Positions 15,019 through 24,487 of a DNA stretch of 50,256 nt are shown here, piece after piece. Made by a program: the position numbers and the translations under genes. The stretch comes from a virus. Location of the stretch: positions 1 to 50,256 of the IMG/VR virus record IMGVR_UViG_3300007038_000011. One strand, written 5' to 3'. The number at the start of each line of letters is the position of its first letter. The first letter of the stretch is position 1. The notes under the pieces are model-generated. The model searched no databases, was not told the origin of the DNA, and saw only the letters and a program-made list of their open reading frames with translations.

Positions 15019-16400
15019 TACTTGTCATCCCCGAGGAGGGTAAATTCCATCACACCATCGTCGATCGTGAGGCGGTTGATCAGTGTGAGATCGCACGAAT
15101 ATTCGCCAGAGCTCGAAATTTCGTGCGACGCCTTGTCGACAAATAGCGGTGTGTCGACGACACGCCAGCCTCTCGCAAGCTCTTCGGCGACCGCCCGTTC
15201 AAACCCCTGGCGCTGTAACTCGCGGGCCTTCTGGGCGTCACTGACGGCCTTTCGCAACACCGTCCGACTTTCGCGGTTGACGAATACGCGCACCGTGTCC
15301 CCATTGCCCAGCGTCGGCACCCGGAATGACTCCTCGGCGACCTCGAGGCGGCGCGGGGTGACTTGGTTTTTCTCGAGCTCCCACGTCCGCATCTCTTTGG
15401 TCTCGAGCTCGACTTCGATCTGTTGCTGCGAGTACCGCTCGCGGATCCGCCGGGCGACGTCGCGCAGTTTGGCGGGGGTCGGGTCGGGGTGTTCGATGGA
15501 AATGCGCTCGGTCTTCTCGGATTCCACCGGCTGAGGCTGGCCGCCCTCCCGGGCGACCGATTTCGACTTCACGGCCTTTTGAGGGAACCGCCCCTCCACG
15601 ATCTCGAGGGTCCCCGGGTCGCGGGCGACTACCAAGATGTTCGGGATTTCGGTGCGGTCATACTTTTTCTTGATCTTCAGGCTCGAGAGGTTGCGCCCCC
15701 GGACGAATGTCGGGGCCGACTCTTCGGTCTGAAATGAACGCGGCGGCCGGACGACGACCCGATCATGCTTGACGGTCACCACGGATCCCGTGCGGCCGAC
15801 GAGCTGCGAGAGCCCCTCCCAGATCGTCGCGTCTTTTTTGGCCCGGTATTGAGACCGCTTTTTGCCCTTTCCCGCCGGAATGGTCGGCGCCTTGCCCGGA
15901 TAGCCGTCGACGACCTCGAGGAGCGACGCGCTGGGTACGGTCTCGAGCACGTCGGCGACAATGTCGACGGCCGGCCGCCCAAGCTCGACGCTTCGGTGCC
16001 CCCATTGCTCGTCGAGCAAAAACGCCGAATGGTCGCGACCCGAGAGCGTCACCTCGTCGGCCCCGTCGTTGCTGAAGTCCTTTTCGATCTCGTCGACCGT
16101 GCCGATCAGCGCGCGGTTGGTCGCGTCGCGTATCTCCAGGGACCGATCAAGCCCCCCGGTGTCACCGATGAAAAGGTCGACCGATACCGACCGGACGAGG
16201 CGCGGGTCAATCGGAAAGACCGACTCCCCAAACGTGACTTTGAACGTGTCGGCGGTGTTGAGGTCGTTTCGCTCTACGGAAATGCTCGAGGGCTTGACGG
16301 CCAGGAGGCGCAGGAGGTCCCCGGTTCCCTCTTCGAACGACCCGCTCCGGGGCAAGATCGCGATGTTTGCGCGTGCAGAAGGGTAGTAAATGCGCGGCAT
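15018..16400 (-). CDS. baseplate hub protein, gpD / Mu gp44 / T4 gp27-like (460 aa)
   Basis: It lies between the LysM protein and the spike, as gp44/gpD do. The N-terminal region has ISVERNDLNTADTFKVTFGE and 'LIGTVDEIEKDFSNDGADEVTLSGRD', typical of the first hub domain that binds the tube. The middle ('ATIWEGLSQLVGRTGSVVTVKHDRVVVRP') matches the usual 'gr.l...a...gl....' region, and the C-terminal half includes 'GDTVRVFV'. It connects tube and spike. TAATG overlaps at both ends show tight coupling. Confidence 0.65.
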   Translation of the reverse strand: MPRIYYPSARANIAILPRSGSFEEGTGDLLRLLAVKPSSISVERNDLNTADTFKVTFGESVFPIDPRLVRSVSVDLFIGDTGGLDRSLEIRDATNRALIGTVDEIEKDFSNDGADEVTLSGRDHSAFLLDEQWGHRSVELGRPAVDIVADVLETVPSASLLEVVDGYPGKAPTIPAGKGKKRSQYRAKKDATIWEGLSQLVGRTGSVVTVKHDRVVVRPPRSFQTEESAPTFVRGRNLSSLKIKKKYDRTEIPNILVVARDPGTLEIVEGRFPQKAVKSKSVAREGGQPQPVESEKTERISIEHPDPTPAKLRDVARRIRERYSQQQIEVELETKEMRTWELEKNQVTPRRLEVAEESFRVPTLGNGDTVRVFVNRESRTVLRKAVSDAQKARELQRQGFERAVAEELARGWRVVDTPLFVDKASHEISSSGEYSCDLTLINRLTIDDGVMEFTLLGDDK

Positions 16401-17416
16401 TATTTTTCCGGGATTTCGAGGGTGTCGCCGGGCGATATGGTCGACGTGTCGAGGTCGTTTTTATCGGCGATTTCGGTCCAGCGCGACCAGTCGCCGAGGT
16501 ACTGTTGGGCGATCGACTGAAGGGTCTCCCCGGCCCCGACGACGTGCTCGACGCGGGTCGGCGGCCGAAGGGACGCGGCGATCTCGCGTAGGTAGGCCAG
16601 GAGGTCGGCGAGCAATCGGCGGCTTTGGTCCTCGACACGGCCGTTATAGTCGTCGACGGCCAGCTCTGAAGGGCCCGGCTCGGCGATCGACGAGACGGCC
16701 GTCGACTTCAACCGCTCGGTGGCCGACTGCACACCGCGGGCGGCCGACCGGAGTCGTGATTCGGCGGTCTTTTTGGCCTCGAATGGCACCTCCGCCCACG
16801 AAACCGCCCCGCTGAGGGCTTGGGCCGCGGCGGCGTGTGCGTTCTGCGCACGTCGAAGGGTGTTGGCGATCTCATTTGCGAAGGAGGTGTCGATCCCGTC
16901 GGGACGGTCGTCCTCGGCGGTGGCAAGGGCCTTTTCGAGCTTGTCGGCAATGGCGGCCGACCCTTCCGACGGCGCCGGTTCGAACTCGTGGACGGTCTGG
17001 GCCTCTGGCGGGGTCGACCAGTGGGGGCGAAAGTCGATTTCGTATTCGAAACGGTTCGAATAGACCTCTTTGACGACGGCGTCGAAGGTGCCCCACCTCT
17101 GCTCGCCGTATTCCATCCGAATCAAGCCTCCCGACCGGGCCATCGCTCGCATGGTGTCGGCGATCCGCTCGGCATGGCCCGCCGAGCCGGACGACCACCA
17201 TTGATCGTCGACAACCCCTTCGAGGTGCACCGGCTCCGGTTCGTGGCCGTGTACCTGGACCGAACGCTCGTCGCTGGCGTATTTCGTGACGGTCTCGTCG
17301 ACCTTGCCGCCCCACTGGACGGGCGGCTCCGGGAGGTCGTGCTCGACGAGCTCGAGTTGCTCGACGTCGTCGGTATCCTCCCGGACAAAAACAATCGGCT
17401 TGATCTCTTCGGCCAT
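16400..17416 (-). CDS. LysM-containing tail protein (338 aa)
   Basis: The C-terminal 50 residues are a LysM domain: HVVGAGETLQSIAQQYLGD, then a helix, and PGDTLEIPEK. The rest has an N-terminal beta domain and a long alpha-helical middle. LysM tail proteins (T4 gp53, Mu-type gp43/P2 gpX group) sit after the tape measure gene and stabilise the hub-wedge interface; the LysM there binds protein or glycan. Position, length and domain order agree with that role. Confidence 0.7.
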   Translation of the reverse strand: MAEEIKPIVFVREDTDDVEQLELVEHDLPEPPVQWGGKVDETVTKYASDERSVQVHGHEPEPVHLEGVVDDQWWSSGSAGHAERIADTMRAMARSGGLIRMEYGEQRWGTFDAVVKEVYSNRFEYEIDFRPHWSTPPEAQTVHEFEPAPSEGSAAIADKLEKALATAEDDRPDGIDTSFANEIANTLRRAQNAHAAAAQALSGAVSWAEVPFEAKKTAESRLRSAARGVQSATERLKSTAVSSIAEPGPSELAVDDYNGRVEDQSRRLLADLLAYLREIAASLRPPTRVEHVVGAGETLQSIAQQYLGDWSRWTEIADKNDLDTSTISPGDTLEIPEK

Positions 17417-17418
17417 GC

Positions 17419-19388
17419 TTAAAACCCCTTGGCGAGCGGCCGGATTGCTTGCCGTGTCTTCCGGCCAGAAATGTCCGCCGATCGCAGAGCAATCCGATCG
17501 GGATTAGCGTCCGATTCGATGTTCTGTTCGATGTTGTTCGTTATGTCGACGTTTGGGGATCCTTGGCCGGACTCCCGGCGCGTCTCGTCGGCGGCGTTCG
17601 CCGCCTTTTCGGCCGCGTTCTTTTCGTCGCCGCCCGTGTCGAGACCATCTTTGAAGGCCAACACGCGCCCCTCGCGGCCCGACTCGACGAACTCGTCGCG
17701 GGCCCGCCTGGCCCCCTGGTCGAAGGCGTCGAACATCAATTGCCCCGGGTCGGTGAGAAGCTGGGAGGGGTTGGTCGTGATCGCGCTGTAAAGGTTGCTG
17801 ATAGAGTAGAACACGCCCTTGAGGGTCGCCACCAGGAAACGGAAGGCCTTCACCACCTTCGCGACCCCGCCGATCACCAGGCCGAACACGCCGACGACAC
17901 CGGTGCCCAAGGCGTCGACGAGCCACATGATCCCGTCGAGGAGGCCGTCGGATCCGCCTATCCCAAACGACATGAGAAGAGCGTTTATTTGAGTTTGGAG
18001 GTCGGCGACCATTTGCCAGAAGAAAATCCGGGCTTGGTTGGTCGTGTCTGAAAAGACGCGAAACGTACCGACCAGCATCCCGACGACGACCATCAGCGGG
18101 GCGAGGACGGCCGACAGAGACGATAGGCCCGCCGCGGCCGACGCGAACAACCCGCCGCGGCCGTCGAGCCGAGCGACCCGAGGCCGATAGCGCGTCCGCC
18201 GACACTGAGGAGCCCCAGAAGACCAGCCCGGCCGCCTTTCTTGGCCGCGCCGAGCGCCTTGCCGCCGACTCCCTTCAACCTGGCGCCGATACCGGGACCG
18301 CCTCGAGCGGCGCTATACAGCTTGCTTGCCCCGCGGCCGATCCCGGAGGTGGCCACCATCGCCCCCGCCGACCGAAGCGCCCCCGACCGGGCCGACCGAA
18401 CGACACCGGCCCCGCCCAGAAGGAGGCTCGTCGCGGCCAGCGAATCAAGGTGATCTTTCGTCCAGCGTGCCCACGCCCCGACGCTACGAACGGCGTCGCC
18501 GAGATCCTGGCCAAGTGCCTCGGCCGTCTCCTCAATCGTGCCGCGGTTGTCTCGAAACCACCCGATGAACAACTCGAGCTCGTCGGTGATTCCTTTGGCG
18601 AAAGCGTCGCCGGCCGTCAGGAGGAACCGGTTGATAAATTCGGTGGCCGTCGCCGTCAGTCCGCCCAGTGAGTTTGCGAACCGATCGAGCATCGGATCGG
18701 TCTCACTCAACACGTCGTTGAGCACCCGAAACCCCTTGGCGGGGTTGGCCTCAACCATCTTGTTGAACTCCTTGGTAGTCGAGGCCCCCATTTGCTCCAG
18801 GAGCGGGTTTTTGAGTCCCGCGAAGGTCTTGACGTTTGCCCGGGCCCGGCCGCCGAGGATCATCCGAATGTCGCGGCCGGCTTGCTCATAATCTGAGCCC
18901 GTGAAGGCGACGGCCGCCCCGACCGACCGTTGTGTGAATTGGGCGATCTGCTCGTTGGAAAGCCCCAAACCGGCGACCGCGGGGGCGGCCGACTGAAAGA
19001 GCTGAGTGAATTTCTGGCGGGTCGCCGGGGAGGTGATCGACCGTTCGGAAAACCGCTTGAAGAGGTTGTCGGCCTTGCGGAGGTTCTGTTCGAAGCTATT
19101 GGCCTCCTTCGACAGAACTTGAAAGGTGCCGGCGATCTGAATCCTGGCCTTTTCGGCGTTGTGCGACAGTTGGAGCATGCGAGCCCCGGCCACGCCGGCG
19201 CCGAGGGCAAGGCCACCGGCGGCCAGCCCGCCCCCAATGGCAAGCATGCGCTTCAGAGACGACCGGGCCCGCTGGGCACGCCGATCCATCTCTTCGATCT
19301 TGTCGGCGGTACGCTCGGCCTCCCGGCGCGCTTGGGCCCCGTCGACGTCGAACACCGTTTCGACTCTGTATCGGGCACCAAGTGGCAC
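17419..19388 (-). CDS. tape measure protein, frame broken at a G3 run
   Basis: The first frame, from a GTG at 19388, has a charged helical start (GAQARREAERTADKIEEMDRR), an Ala/Gly hydrophobic segment around residue 52, and a long alpha-helical body ending GSTAAAG. There it runs out of sense at CCC 18151-18153 and continues in the -1 frame (FASAAAGLSSLS) to 17419. That part has more hydrophobic helices and an acidic tail. Adding one G restores one frame of about 655 aa, which is short for a myovirus tape measure. A sequencing error is the simplest explanation. The tape measure sets tail length. Confidence 0.65.
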
Positions 19389-19390
19389 GG

Positions 19391-19677
19391 TCAGACCTCG
19401 GGGAGGGGGTTATCTTCGTCGTCCAGAAGAGCTTGAAGGGCGTCGTGGCGCCGGAAGAGCTCGCGGAGGGGGAGGTTGTCGGCTTCGGTCCAGTCGTGGC
19501 GTCCGTATCGTGCCAGCGCCGCTTGCACCCGGGTCAGGTTCTCGTTGAGCTCGCGCCCAAATGGGTAGACAAGCCACGCTGGCGGTATTCGTCGTTTCTG
19601 CGACCCTCTGGCCCGACGGAGGTCGTGGGCCAGACCTTCGGCCGCGATCAGCCGATCGTGACGCCTTCCAGAAAATC
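19391..19677 (-). CDS. tail chaperone extension, -1 frame (T-like)
   Basis: Open in the -1 frame relative to the upstream chaperone gene, starting at the sequence GATTTTC (minus strand of 19671-19677) close to that gene's end and finishing two bases before the tape measure GTG. It has no ATG or GTG start of its own near the overlap. Its sequence (FGRELNENLTRVQAALARYG and DNLPLRELFRRHDALQALL) looks like real helical protein. A programmed -1 slip here would make a G-T fusion, as in lambda and many other phages. The alternative is initiation at a rare CTG. Confidence 0.5.
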
Positions 19678-20586
19678 CTCCTCCTCCTCTTCGCTGGGCG
19701 TCGACACCGACATAATGACGTGAAGCGCCAGGTTTTGCTCCTTGATCGAAAGCCACTTGTCGAGGCCTTCACCGTCGTCGCCGTAGAGGGTTTGATAGTT
19801 GACCTCTTCGCCGGCGATCGACGTGATACAGTTGCGAAGGATGTTCTCTGAGGCCTCTTTCTGAAGGGTCGCCTCGTGTTTTTTGAAGCGCGCGGACACT
19901 TGCTCGGTGGCCCGCCGGATCCGCTTCGAGGAGGGCATCATTCCGCGCACCGGTACGGCCGCCTCTTTGGCCTCTTCGAGTTGGTCGACCAGCCGGTCGA
20001 TCCGCTCGTCGAGTTGGTCCCGCTGGCGCTCGAGCTTCGCCCGGGCCTCTTCGGGCGTGTCCCCGTCGAAGTGCTCGGCGACCTCTTCGGCGGTGCGATC
20101 GTCGAGGGCGTCGAGTTCGTCGCCGAAAAATTCGGCGTCGACGTGTGCCTTGTCGAGCTCGCCTTCGAGGTCGTTGACACGCTCCAGATTGTCGCCGTGA
20201 AGGAGCGACGTCGTCCAGTATTGGTCCCCGTCGACCACCGCGAGCCCCTGGTGATCTTCGGCCCACTCTAGCGCCCGATTTGTGGGCTTTCGCATGGTCT
20301 CGAGCATGCGGCGCAAAAGACCTTGCTCCTTGGGGTTGAGCCGACGATCCAGCTTGCCGTGTCGGAGGTCCTCATAGGCCATTTTGCGACCGTCGATCTC
20401 CTTGATCGTCAGTCGCAAGAGGTTCGGCACGGCCGCCTGTTCGGCGACGACGGCGTCGGCGAGGTGTTGGTCGGCGACAAGCTCGAGGGCCCGGCGGGTG
20501 TCTCGACAGTCGGGGACGACTCCCTTGACGGTTTTGCCGGTCGGTAGCGGGGCGGTCCACGTCTGGTGTAGCTGGTGGCGGGGCAT
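19648..20586 (-). CDS. tail assembly chaperone-like protein (312 aa)
   Basis: It lies between the tail tube and the tape measure, where tail chaperones (lambda G, P2 E) are found. The middle is a long coiled coil (about residues 140-220) rich in Glu and Arg. The last residues are a Glu run (SEEEEEDFLEG). It is longer than most chaperones. The probable start at 20586 lacks a canonical SD but follows the repeated leader CACGGACGAAA. A -1 slip near the end would extend it through the frame ending at 19391. Confidence 0.5.
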   Translation of the reverse strand: MPRHQLHQTWTAPLPTGKTVKGVVPDCRDTRRALELVADQHLADAVVAEQAAVPNLLRLTIKEIDGRKMAYEDLRHGKLDRRLNPKEQGLLRRMLETMRKPTNRALEWAEDHQGLAVVDGDQYWTTSLLHGDNLERVNDLEGELDKAHVDAEFFGDELDALDDRTAEEVAEHFDGDTPEEARAKLERQRDQLDERIDRLVDQLEEAKEAAVPVRGMMPSSKRIRRATEQVSARFKKHEATLQKEASENILRNCITSIAGEEVNYQTLYGDDGEGLDKWLSIKEQNLALHVIMSVSTPSEEEEEDFLEGVTIG

Positions 20587-20611
20587 GTCTTTCGTCCGTG
20601 GTAGAAGTGGC

Positions 20612-20631
20612 GGCCCGGTCAACGCCGGGCC
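20612..20631 (-). other. intercistronic hairpin after the tail tube gene
   Basis: GGCCCGG (20612-20618) pairs with CCGGGCC (20625-20631) around a six-base loop, between the tube and chaperone genes. No T-tract follows. It may stabilise the abundant tube message or reduce read-through. Confidence 0.4.
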
Positions 20632-20639
20632 TCGGGTGA

Positions 20640-21065
20640 TCAGACTTGTTTGCGGCCCTTGGCATCCCATTCCAGGGTGTTCTCGTTGGCCTCTTTCTGG
20701 CCGGTCGTTGAGCCCGACCAGTGAAACTTGACGCCATAGTAACGATACGTCCGGGTCGCTCCCAGCTTCGGGACGTATTTCGTGTGGTAGATTTCGAACT
20801 CGGGGACCGGTTCGCCGTTGTAGTAGGCCGACTCCTGGGCATCCATCAAGTCATCGGCCGTGAAGTCCTCCTCCTCGAATGTGGCGTCGCCCGACCACCC
20901 GCTAAACGTCTGGCGTACCGGCTGCTCGCGGCTACCACACCGCTCTTGACGCTCCCGCGACTGCTCGGGGTTGAAGTTCATGTCGTTCGGCTGAATCGTC
21001 TTGACCGGCCCGTCGTCGCCGACCAATTCGATTCGGTAGTCTTCACCTCTGGAAATTCCAGTCAT
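20640..21065 (-). CDS. tail tube protein (141 aa)
   Basis: It follows the sheath gene, as the tube gene does in contractile-tailed phages. The size (141 aa) is within the usual range for tubes. The beta-rich sequence begins 'ISRGEDYRIELVGDDGPVKTI' and ends with 'YRYYGVKFHWSGS' and a charged tail. No unique motif was recognised, but order (sheath, tube, chaperone, tape measure) is diagnostic. A GAGGTG SD lies six bases before the ATG, and its leader carries a TTTAGACGT motif shared with the capsid gene leader. Confidence 0.65.
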   Translation of the reverse strand: MTGISRGEDYRIELVGDDGPVKTIQPNDMNFNPEQSRERQERCGSREQPVRQTFSGWSGDATFEEEDFTADDLMDAQESAYYNGEPVPEFEIYHTKYVPKLGATRTYRYYGVKFHWSGSTTGQKEANENTLEWDAKGRKQV

Positions 21066-21124
21066 CGTTTCACCTCTGCACGTTAGTCACGTCTAAAAGT
21101 CGGTCGCCTGGTGCCCCGGCCGCG

Positions 21125-22891
21125 TTACTCTATCGGTTCGATGGTGACCTCACGGCCGACCGTGATTGAGTTGATCAGCGATCCCATCTCGCCCCAGAGG
21201 TCGACCTTGGTTTTGTACTGCACGGAGTCGCTCGTCTTGTTGATAATCTGGACCGTGAAGCCCTTGATCATCTGCGAGTCCTCGTTTTCCGGCGACCCTT
21301 CCAGCGTCTCGAGCATCGTTTCGAGCGACCCTTTCGACCCGCGGACGTTGCCCGGATACGGGGGCTCCGACTGGTACGGTGTGAGGACCTTCCCGCTGTT
21401 CTCGGCGATCAGATCCTCCATGCGGATCGTCGGGATCGGATTGCCCGCGGTCGTAACACCGCTGATAATCGTCCACTTTCCGCCCTTGCCCTTCTCGAGC
21501 GACAAAGCCCCGGCGGCCCGGGCGTCGACATAGTCGGCCCGGGTCGGTGCGACGTCCGGTTCGAACGCGCGCACCGGTTTCAGGTACTCGGCGAACCGTG
21601 CGGCCGCCGGCGAAATGTGGGGCGACCCGTTGACCAAGATCGACGCGATGAACGGCGCGAGGTCGACGGTGCGGAGATCCCCTTCGATGAATTGCTCGAC
21701 GCGGTGGACGGCCAGGAGCAACCGGTCATCCGAATAGCTGTTGGCGACCGTGATATTGTTGTCGAGCGAATAGGCCCCGGTCGACACGCTCGAGGAGACC
21801 GCTTGCGTCAGAGCCACCGCGCCCATCTTGTCGGCGTGCAGTTGCAGCTCGGCGATCAAGCCGTTGTTGGCCGTCCCGTCGAGGTGGTGCGGCTCCAGGG
21901 GCATCACGACGCCGCCCTTTTCGTCGGCCTCGAGGATCGACAGAGCGTCGATGTACGGTTGGTTATCGGACGCCCCGAGGGAGGCGTCGGCCCCGCCCGA
22001 AAGATGGGCGTTGTTGGCGCGGCTCGGCGGGTTGTTGGCGGCGCCGAAGTTGCTCGCCCATTCGAAGTCCACGAAGTCGATCGCGTCGTTGATTTCGTCG
22101 GCCACCGCGGTCGTGTCATCCCATGCGAACGGCCCGTAGGTGGTGACGTCGTTGCCCCATGCGACGGTGAGTTCGAAGTCGCTCCCGCCGTTGACCGGCG
22201 CGTGACCGATCGCGATCTCGTCGCCGACGGCCCCGACATATTCGGCGTCGATGTTGTATTGGTTGTCACCTTGCGTGAAGGAGTGCGCTCCGGTCGCCGG
22301 AGAGTTCGTCGACACGCTCCACGATTCGTTTCCGTTGCCGTAGACCGACATAACGTCGTTGGACGTGTCGGCGTCGGCGGCGACCTCTTCGGACAACGTG
22401 GTGTGGGCGTTGATCTTGTCGGCGAGGTCTTCCAGTGCCTCGTCTTCCGACGTGTGGTCGCCCGACGACCCGTCGCTGGTGATCGTGATCGGGCCCCCTT
22501 CGACATTCGAAAAGGTGAGCTCGTAGGAGTCCCCAGCGTCGTAGGTGCCGATCGTGTACTGGCCGGCCGCCCGCACCGTGATCGCCGCCTTCGCCTGGCT
22601 GGCCTCCGAAATGCGAACCGCGTGGATCTCCCCCCACTTTTTGCCCGACAGAGCCCGAAACCCGGGATAGTCGGCCGGGGCATCGGTCTTGCCGATCAGA
22701 TTTTCCTCGAGCTCCGGCCCGGCCCCGATCTCGACGATTTGGGCGACCGGCCCCCACGGGAATTGTCCGACGACCTTCAGGAGGCCGGCGTTGGAGTCGA
22801 TCTCCGGTTGCTGGGTCGGCTCGTTTTTGTCGATGTAAACGCCCTCGAGCTCGTACCATTCGGTCGGGATGCTACTGTAAAACGTCGCCAC
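21125..22891 (-). CDS. tail sheath protein (588 aa)
   Basis: The N terminus ('GVYIDKNEPTQQPEIDSNAGLLKVVGQFPWGP') and the C-terminal third ('MEDLIAENSGKVLTPYQSEP', 'KGSLETMLETLEGSPE', then 'INSITVGREVTIEP') fit contractile sheath proteins, whose C-terminal domain is the most conserved. Residues from about 110 to 270 hold an inserted beta-rich region of the strand-helix-strand type also seen in the fibre-like and decoration proteins here, likely forming the outer surface. The sheath contracts to drive the tube through the envelope. Length is slightly above the common 390-500 aa because of that insert. Confidence 0.8.
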   Translation of the reverse strand: MATFYSSIPTEWYELEGVYIDKNEPTQQPEIDSNAGLLKVVGQFPWGPVAQIVEIGAGPELEENLIGKTDAPADYPGFRALSGKKWGEIHAVRISEASQAKAAITVRAAGQYTIGTYDAGDSYELTFSNVEGGPITITSDGSSGDHTSEDEALEDLADKINAHTTLSEEVAADADTSNDVMSVYGNGNESWSVSTNSPATGAHSFTQGDNQYNIDAEYVGAVGDEIAIGHAPVNGGSDFELTVAWGNDVTTYGPFAWDDTTAVADEINDAIDFVDFEWASNFGAANNPPSRANNAHLSGGADASLGASDNQPYIDALSILEADEKGGVVMPLEPHHLDGTANNGLIAELQLHADKMGAVALTQAVSSSVSTGAYSLDNNITVANSYSDDRLLLAVHRVEQFIEGDLRTVDLAPFIASILVNGSPHISPAAARFAEYLKPVRAFEPDVAPTRADYVDARAAGALSLEKGKGGKWTIISGVTTAGNPIPTIRMEDLIAENSGKVLTPYQSEPPYPGNVRGSKGSLETMLETLEGSPENEDSQMIKGFTVQIINKTSDSVQYKTKVDLWGEMGSLINSITVGREVTIEPIE

Positions 22892-22900
22892 GGGTGTCTC

Positions 22901-23497
22901 CTATCGCTGGGCTTCGGTTGAGTTCGAAAAGGTTGCCTGTTCGTACCAACTGCGGGTGAGTTCGTAGGTGCGAGCGGTGATCGTCCACTGCAATCGAAAC
23001 AAGCCGCCTTGCACACCTTCGGCGTCGAGCGTCGACGGGCCTTGCACGTCGAGCCGGGCTTCGGCGTCGAAGTGCTTGTCGAGGGTGACAGAGAGGCCGT
23101 CGGTCGGCGGCCGGTGTTCCTGGTCGTTGGGCGTCGGGTCGAACAACTGCGCGACCAGCGGGACCATGCCGGCCCGTTCTGTTTTCGTGGCCGTGTAAAG
23201 GTCGATGGTCATATCGACGGTGATCGCCTTTCGGCGCCAATAGACGACGATCTCGTCGTCCCCGTCCCCGTCGACGTCCGACAACTCGCGGCGCTCCTCT
23301 TCGGGAGCCATCGACTCGCGGTTCGGGTCGCCCATCAACACCGTAAACGACGGGGCCGAAAATTCGTCGTTATCCTTCCATCCGCGGAAGACCTCGACGG
23401 GGTCGGTGTTCGGCCAGGAGACCGCCTCGAGCGCCGCGCAAAGGTGGTGCCGCAATTCGTCGACCACGCCCCGCTCTGGTGTCGTCTGAAAGGCCAT
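22901..23497 (-). CDS. tail terminator/completion-like protein (198 aa)
   Basis: It lies between the gp10-like neck protein and the sheath, the usual place of the tail terminator. It opens with an amphipathic helix (VVDELRHHLCAALEAVSWP), then strands 'FTVLMGD', 'KAITVDMTIDLYTATK', and a C-terminal 'LFRLQWTITARTYELTRS'. This helix-then-beta order is common in the tail terminator group (lambda gpU-like fold), but no signature residue was identified. Its ATG overlaps the previous TAA. Confidence 0.5.
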   Translation of the reverse strand: MAFQTTPERGVVDELRHHLCAALEAVSWPNTDPVEVFRGWKDNDEFSAPSFTVLMGDPNRESMAPEEERRELSDVDGDGDDEIVVYWRRKAITVDMTIDLYTATKTERAGMVPLVAQLFDPTPNDQEHRPPTDGLSVTLDKHFDAEARLDVQGPSTLDAEGVQGGLFRLQWTITARTYELTRSWYEQATFSNSTEAQR

Positions 23498-24096
23498 TAC
23501 TCAACGTCTCTGAGCTCTTCGTAGATGAACTCGTCGAGGATCCGCTCTGCGCGGTCGATATTCGACTTGACCATGTAGTTCGGCTCGGTCCCCTGGCGGC
23601 CGATTTTTTGCTGTATGCCGATCGCCATGTTGATCGCCCCGTCAGATACTTCGCTGAGGTCGTCGAAGTGTTGAGACGCGCCGTCGATCGCCGCCTTGCC
23701 GGCCGCCTGTACGTCGCTCTCCGTCGACCCTTCGGCCGCCCGGGCCTCGTCCATCGCCTTCAAGGCCTCGAGCCCCGTCCCGAAGTGGCGGACAACCCAT
23801 TCAATCAACGGCTTCAGAGGGGGCGTGTGCGGCCGGCTCCCAAGCTCGAGCACGCCGATATAAGGGACGTCGTTACTGATAATCGCGATGGTGTCGTCGT
23901 CGCCGCCGAGGTCGACCTCAATATCCCAACCGGCGCGCGCCTGGCCGCGGTCGCTGGGGGTCGCCTTGACGACGATCGGGAGGAACTCTTGGGCCGTCGA
24001 GATCGCGGCCCGTTTGGCCGCCATGATTTGCCCCTCGACATTTTGCCGGATCCGCGCGCCGATCTGGCCGGAGGTGACTGTCATCGTGTCGACCAT
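23497..24096 (-). CDS. HK97 gp10-like head-tail/neck protein (199 aa)
   Basis: The pattern 'IVVKATPSDRGQARAGW', then 'ISNDVPYIGVLELGSRPHTPP', and 'LKPLIEWV' is typical of HK97 gp10/ phage minor tail component proteins, where 'TP..TG.l..sW', 'n..pYa..lE.G' and 'p...l......' are conserved. The region after residue 110 is helical and longer than in most members. It would sit at the head-tail junction. A strong SD (AGGAGG) precedes the ATG. Confidence 0.65.
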   Translation of the reverse strand: MVDTMTVTSGQIGARIRQNVEGQIMAAKRAAISTAQEFLPIVVKATPSDRGQARAGWDIEVDLGGDDDTIAIISNDVPYIGVLELGSRPHTPPLKPLIEWVVRHFGTGLEALKAMDEARAAEGSTESDVQAAGKAAIDGASQHFDDLSEVSDGAINMAIGIQQKIGRQGTEPNYMVKSNIDRAERILDEFIYEELRDVE

Positions 24097-24097
24097 G

Positions 24098-24484
24098 TCA
24101 ATCCTCCTGCTCTTCGAGAGACACTTTCCAGCCGACCTCGTGGTCGCCGCCGCCGAGGTCGGTCACGGCCAGCACCCGAAACGGGGTGCCGTCTGATAGA
24201 CGCTCGACGCGGTCGCCGTTTTGGAGCATGTCCTCGTCGACTTCGAACTCGAGGTCGGCATCGGCGTCGAGCCGGCCGCCGGTGAAGTCGCTCCGGGCGT
24301 TGGTGGCGTAGACGACCGCGGTGAACTTTTTCTCCTGGCGCGTGGCCCCTTCGGTCTCACCGAGCCGGTTTTCGGTCCCGCCGGTGTACCGCACGCGCAC
24401 GAAATTCGGGGCGTCCGGCTCGAGGTGTGAGCGGGAGTCCCGGAGGCGCTGGTGCGCTTTGTCGAGGTCGAAGAGGTTCGACAC
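24098..24484 (-). CDS. head-tail connector/stopper-like protein (128 aa)
   Basis: It sits between the gpW-like and gp10-like genes, as head-closure or stopper proteins do. The first 25 residues are helical, and the rest is a beta barrel-like pattern ('FTAVVYATNARSDF', 'DEDMLQNGDRVERLSDGTPFRVLAV', 'HEVGWKVSLEEQ'). The same pattern is found in gpFII- and gp16-like stoppers. No specific residue proves the family. GTG start. Confidence 0.5.
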   Translation of the reverse strand: MSNLFDLDKAHQRLRDSRSHLEPDAPNFVRVRYTGGTENRLGETEGATRQEKKFTAVVYATNARSDFTGGRLDADADLEFEVDEDMLQNGDRVERLSDGTPFRVLAVTDLGGGDHEVGWKVSLEEQED

Positions 24485-24487
24485 GGT

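Noticed and set aside
21617-22921. 434-codon plus-strand ORF opposite the sheath gene
   Set aside because: Antisense shadow; the sheath protein on the minus strand is convincing.
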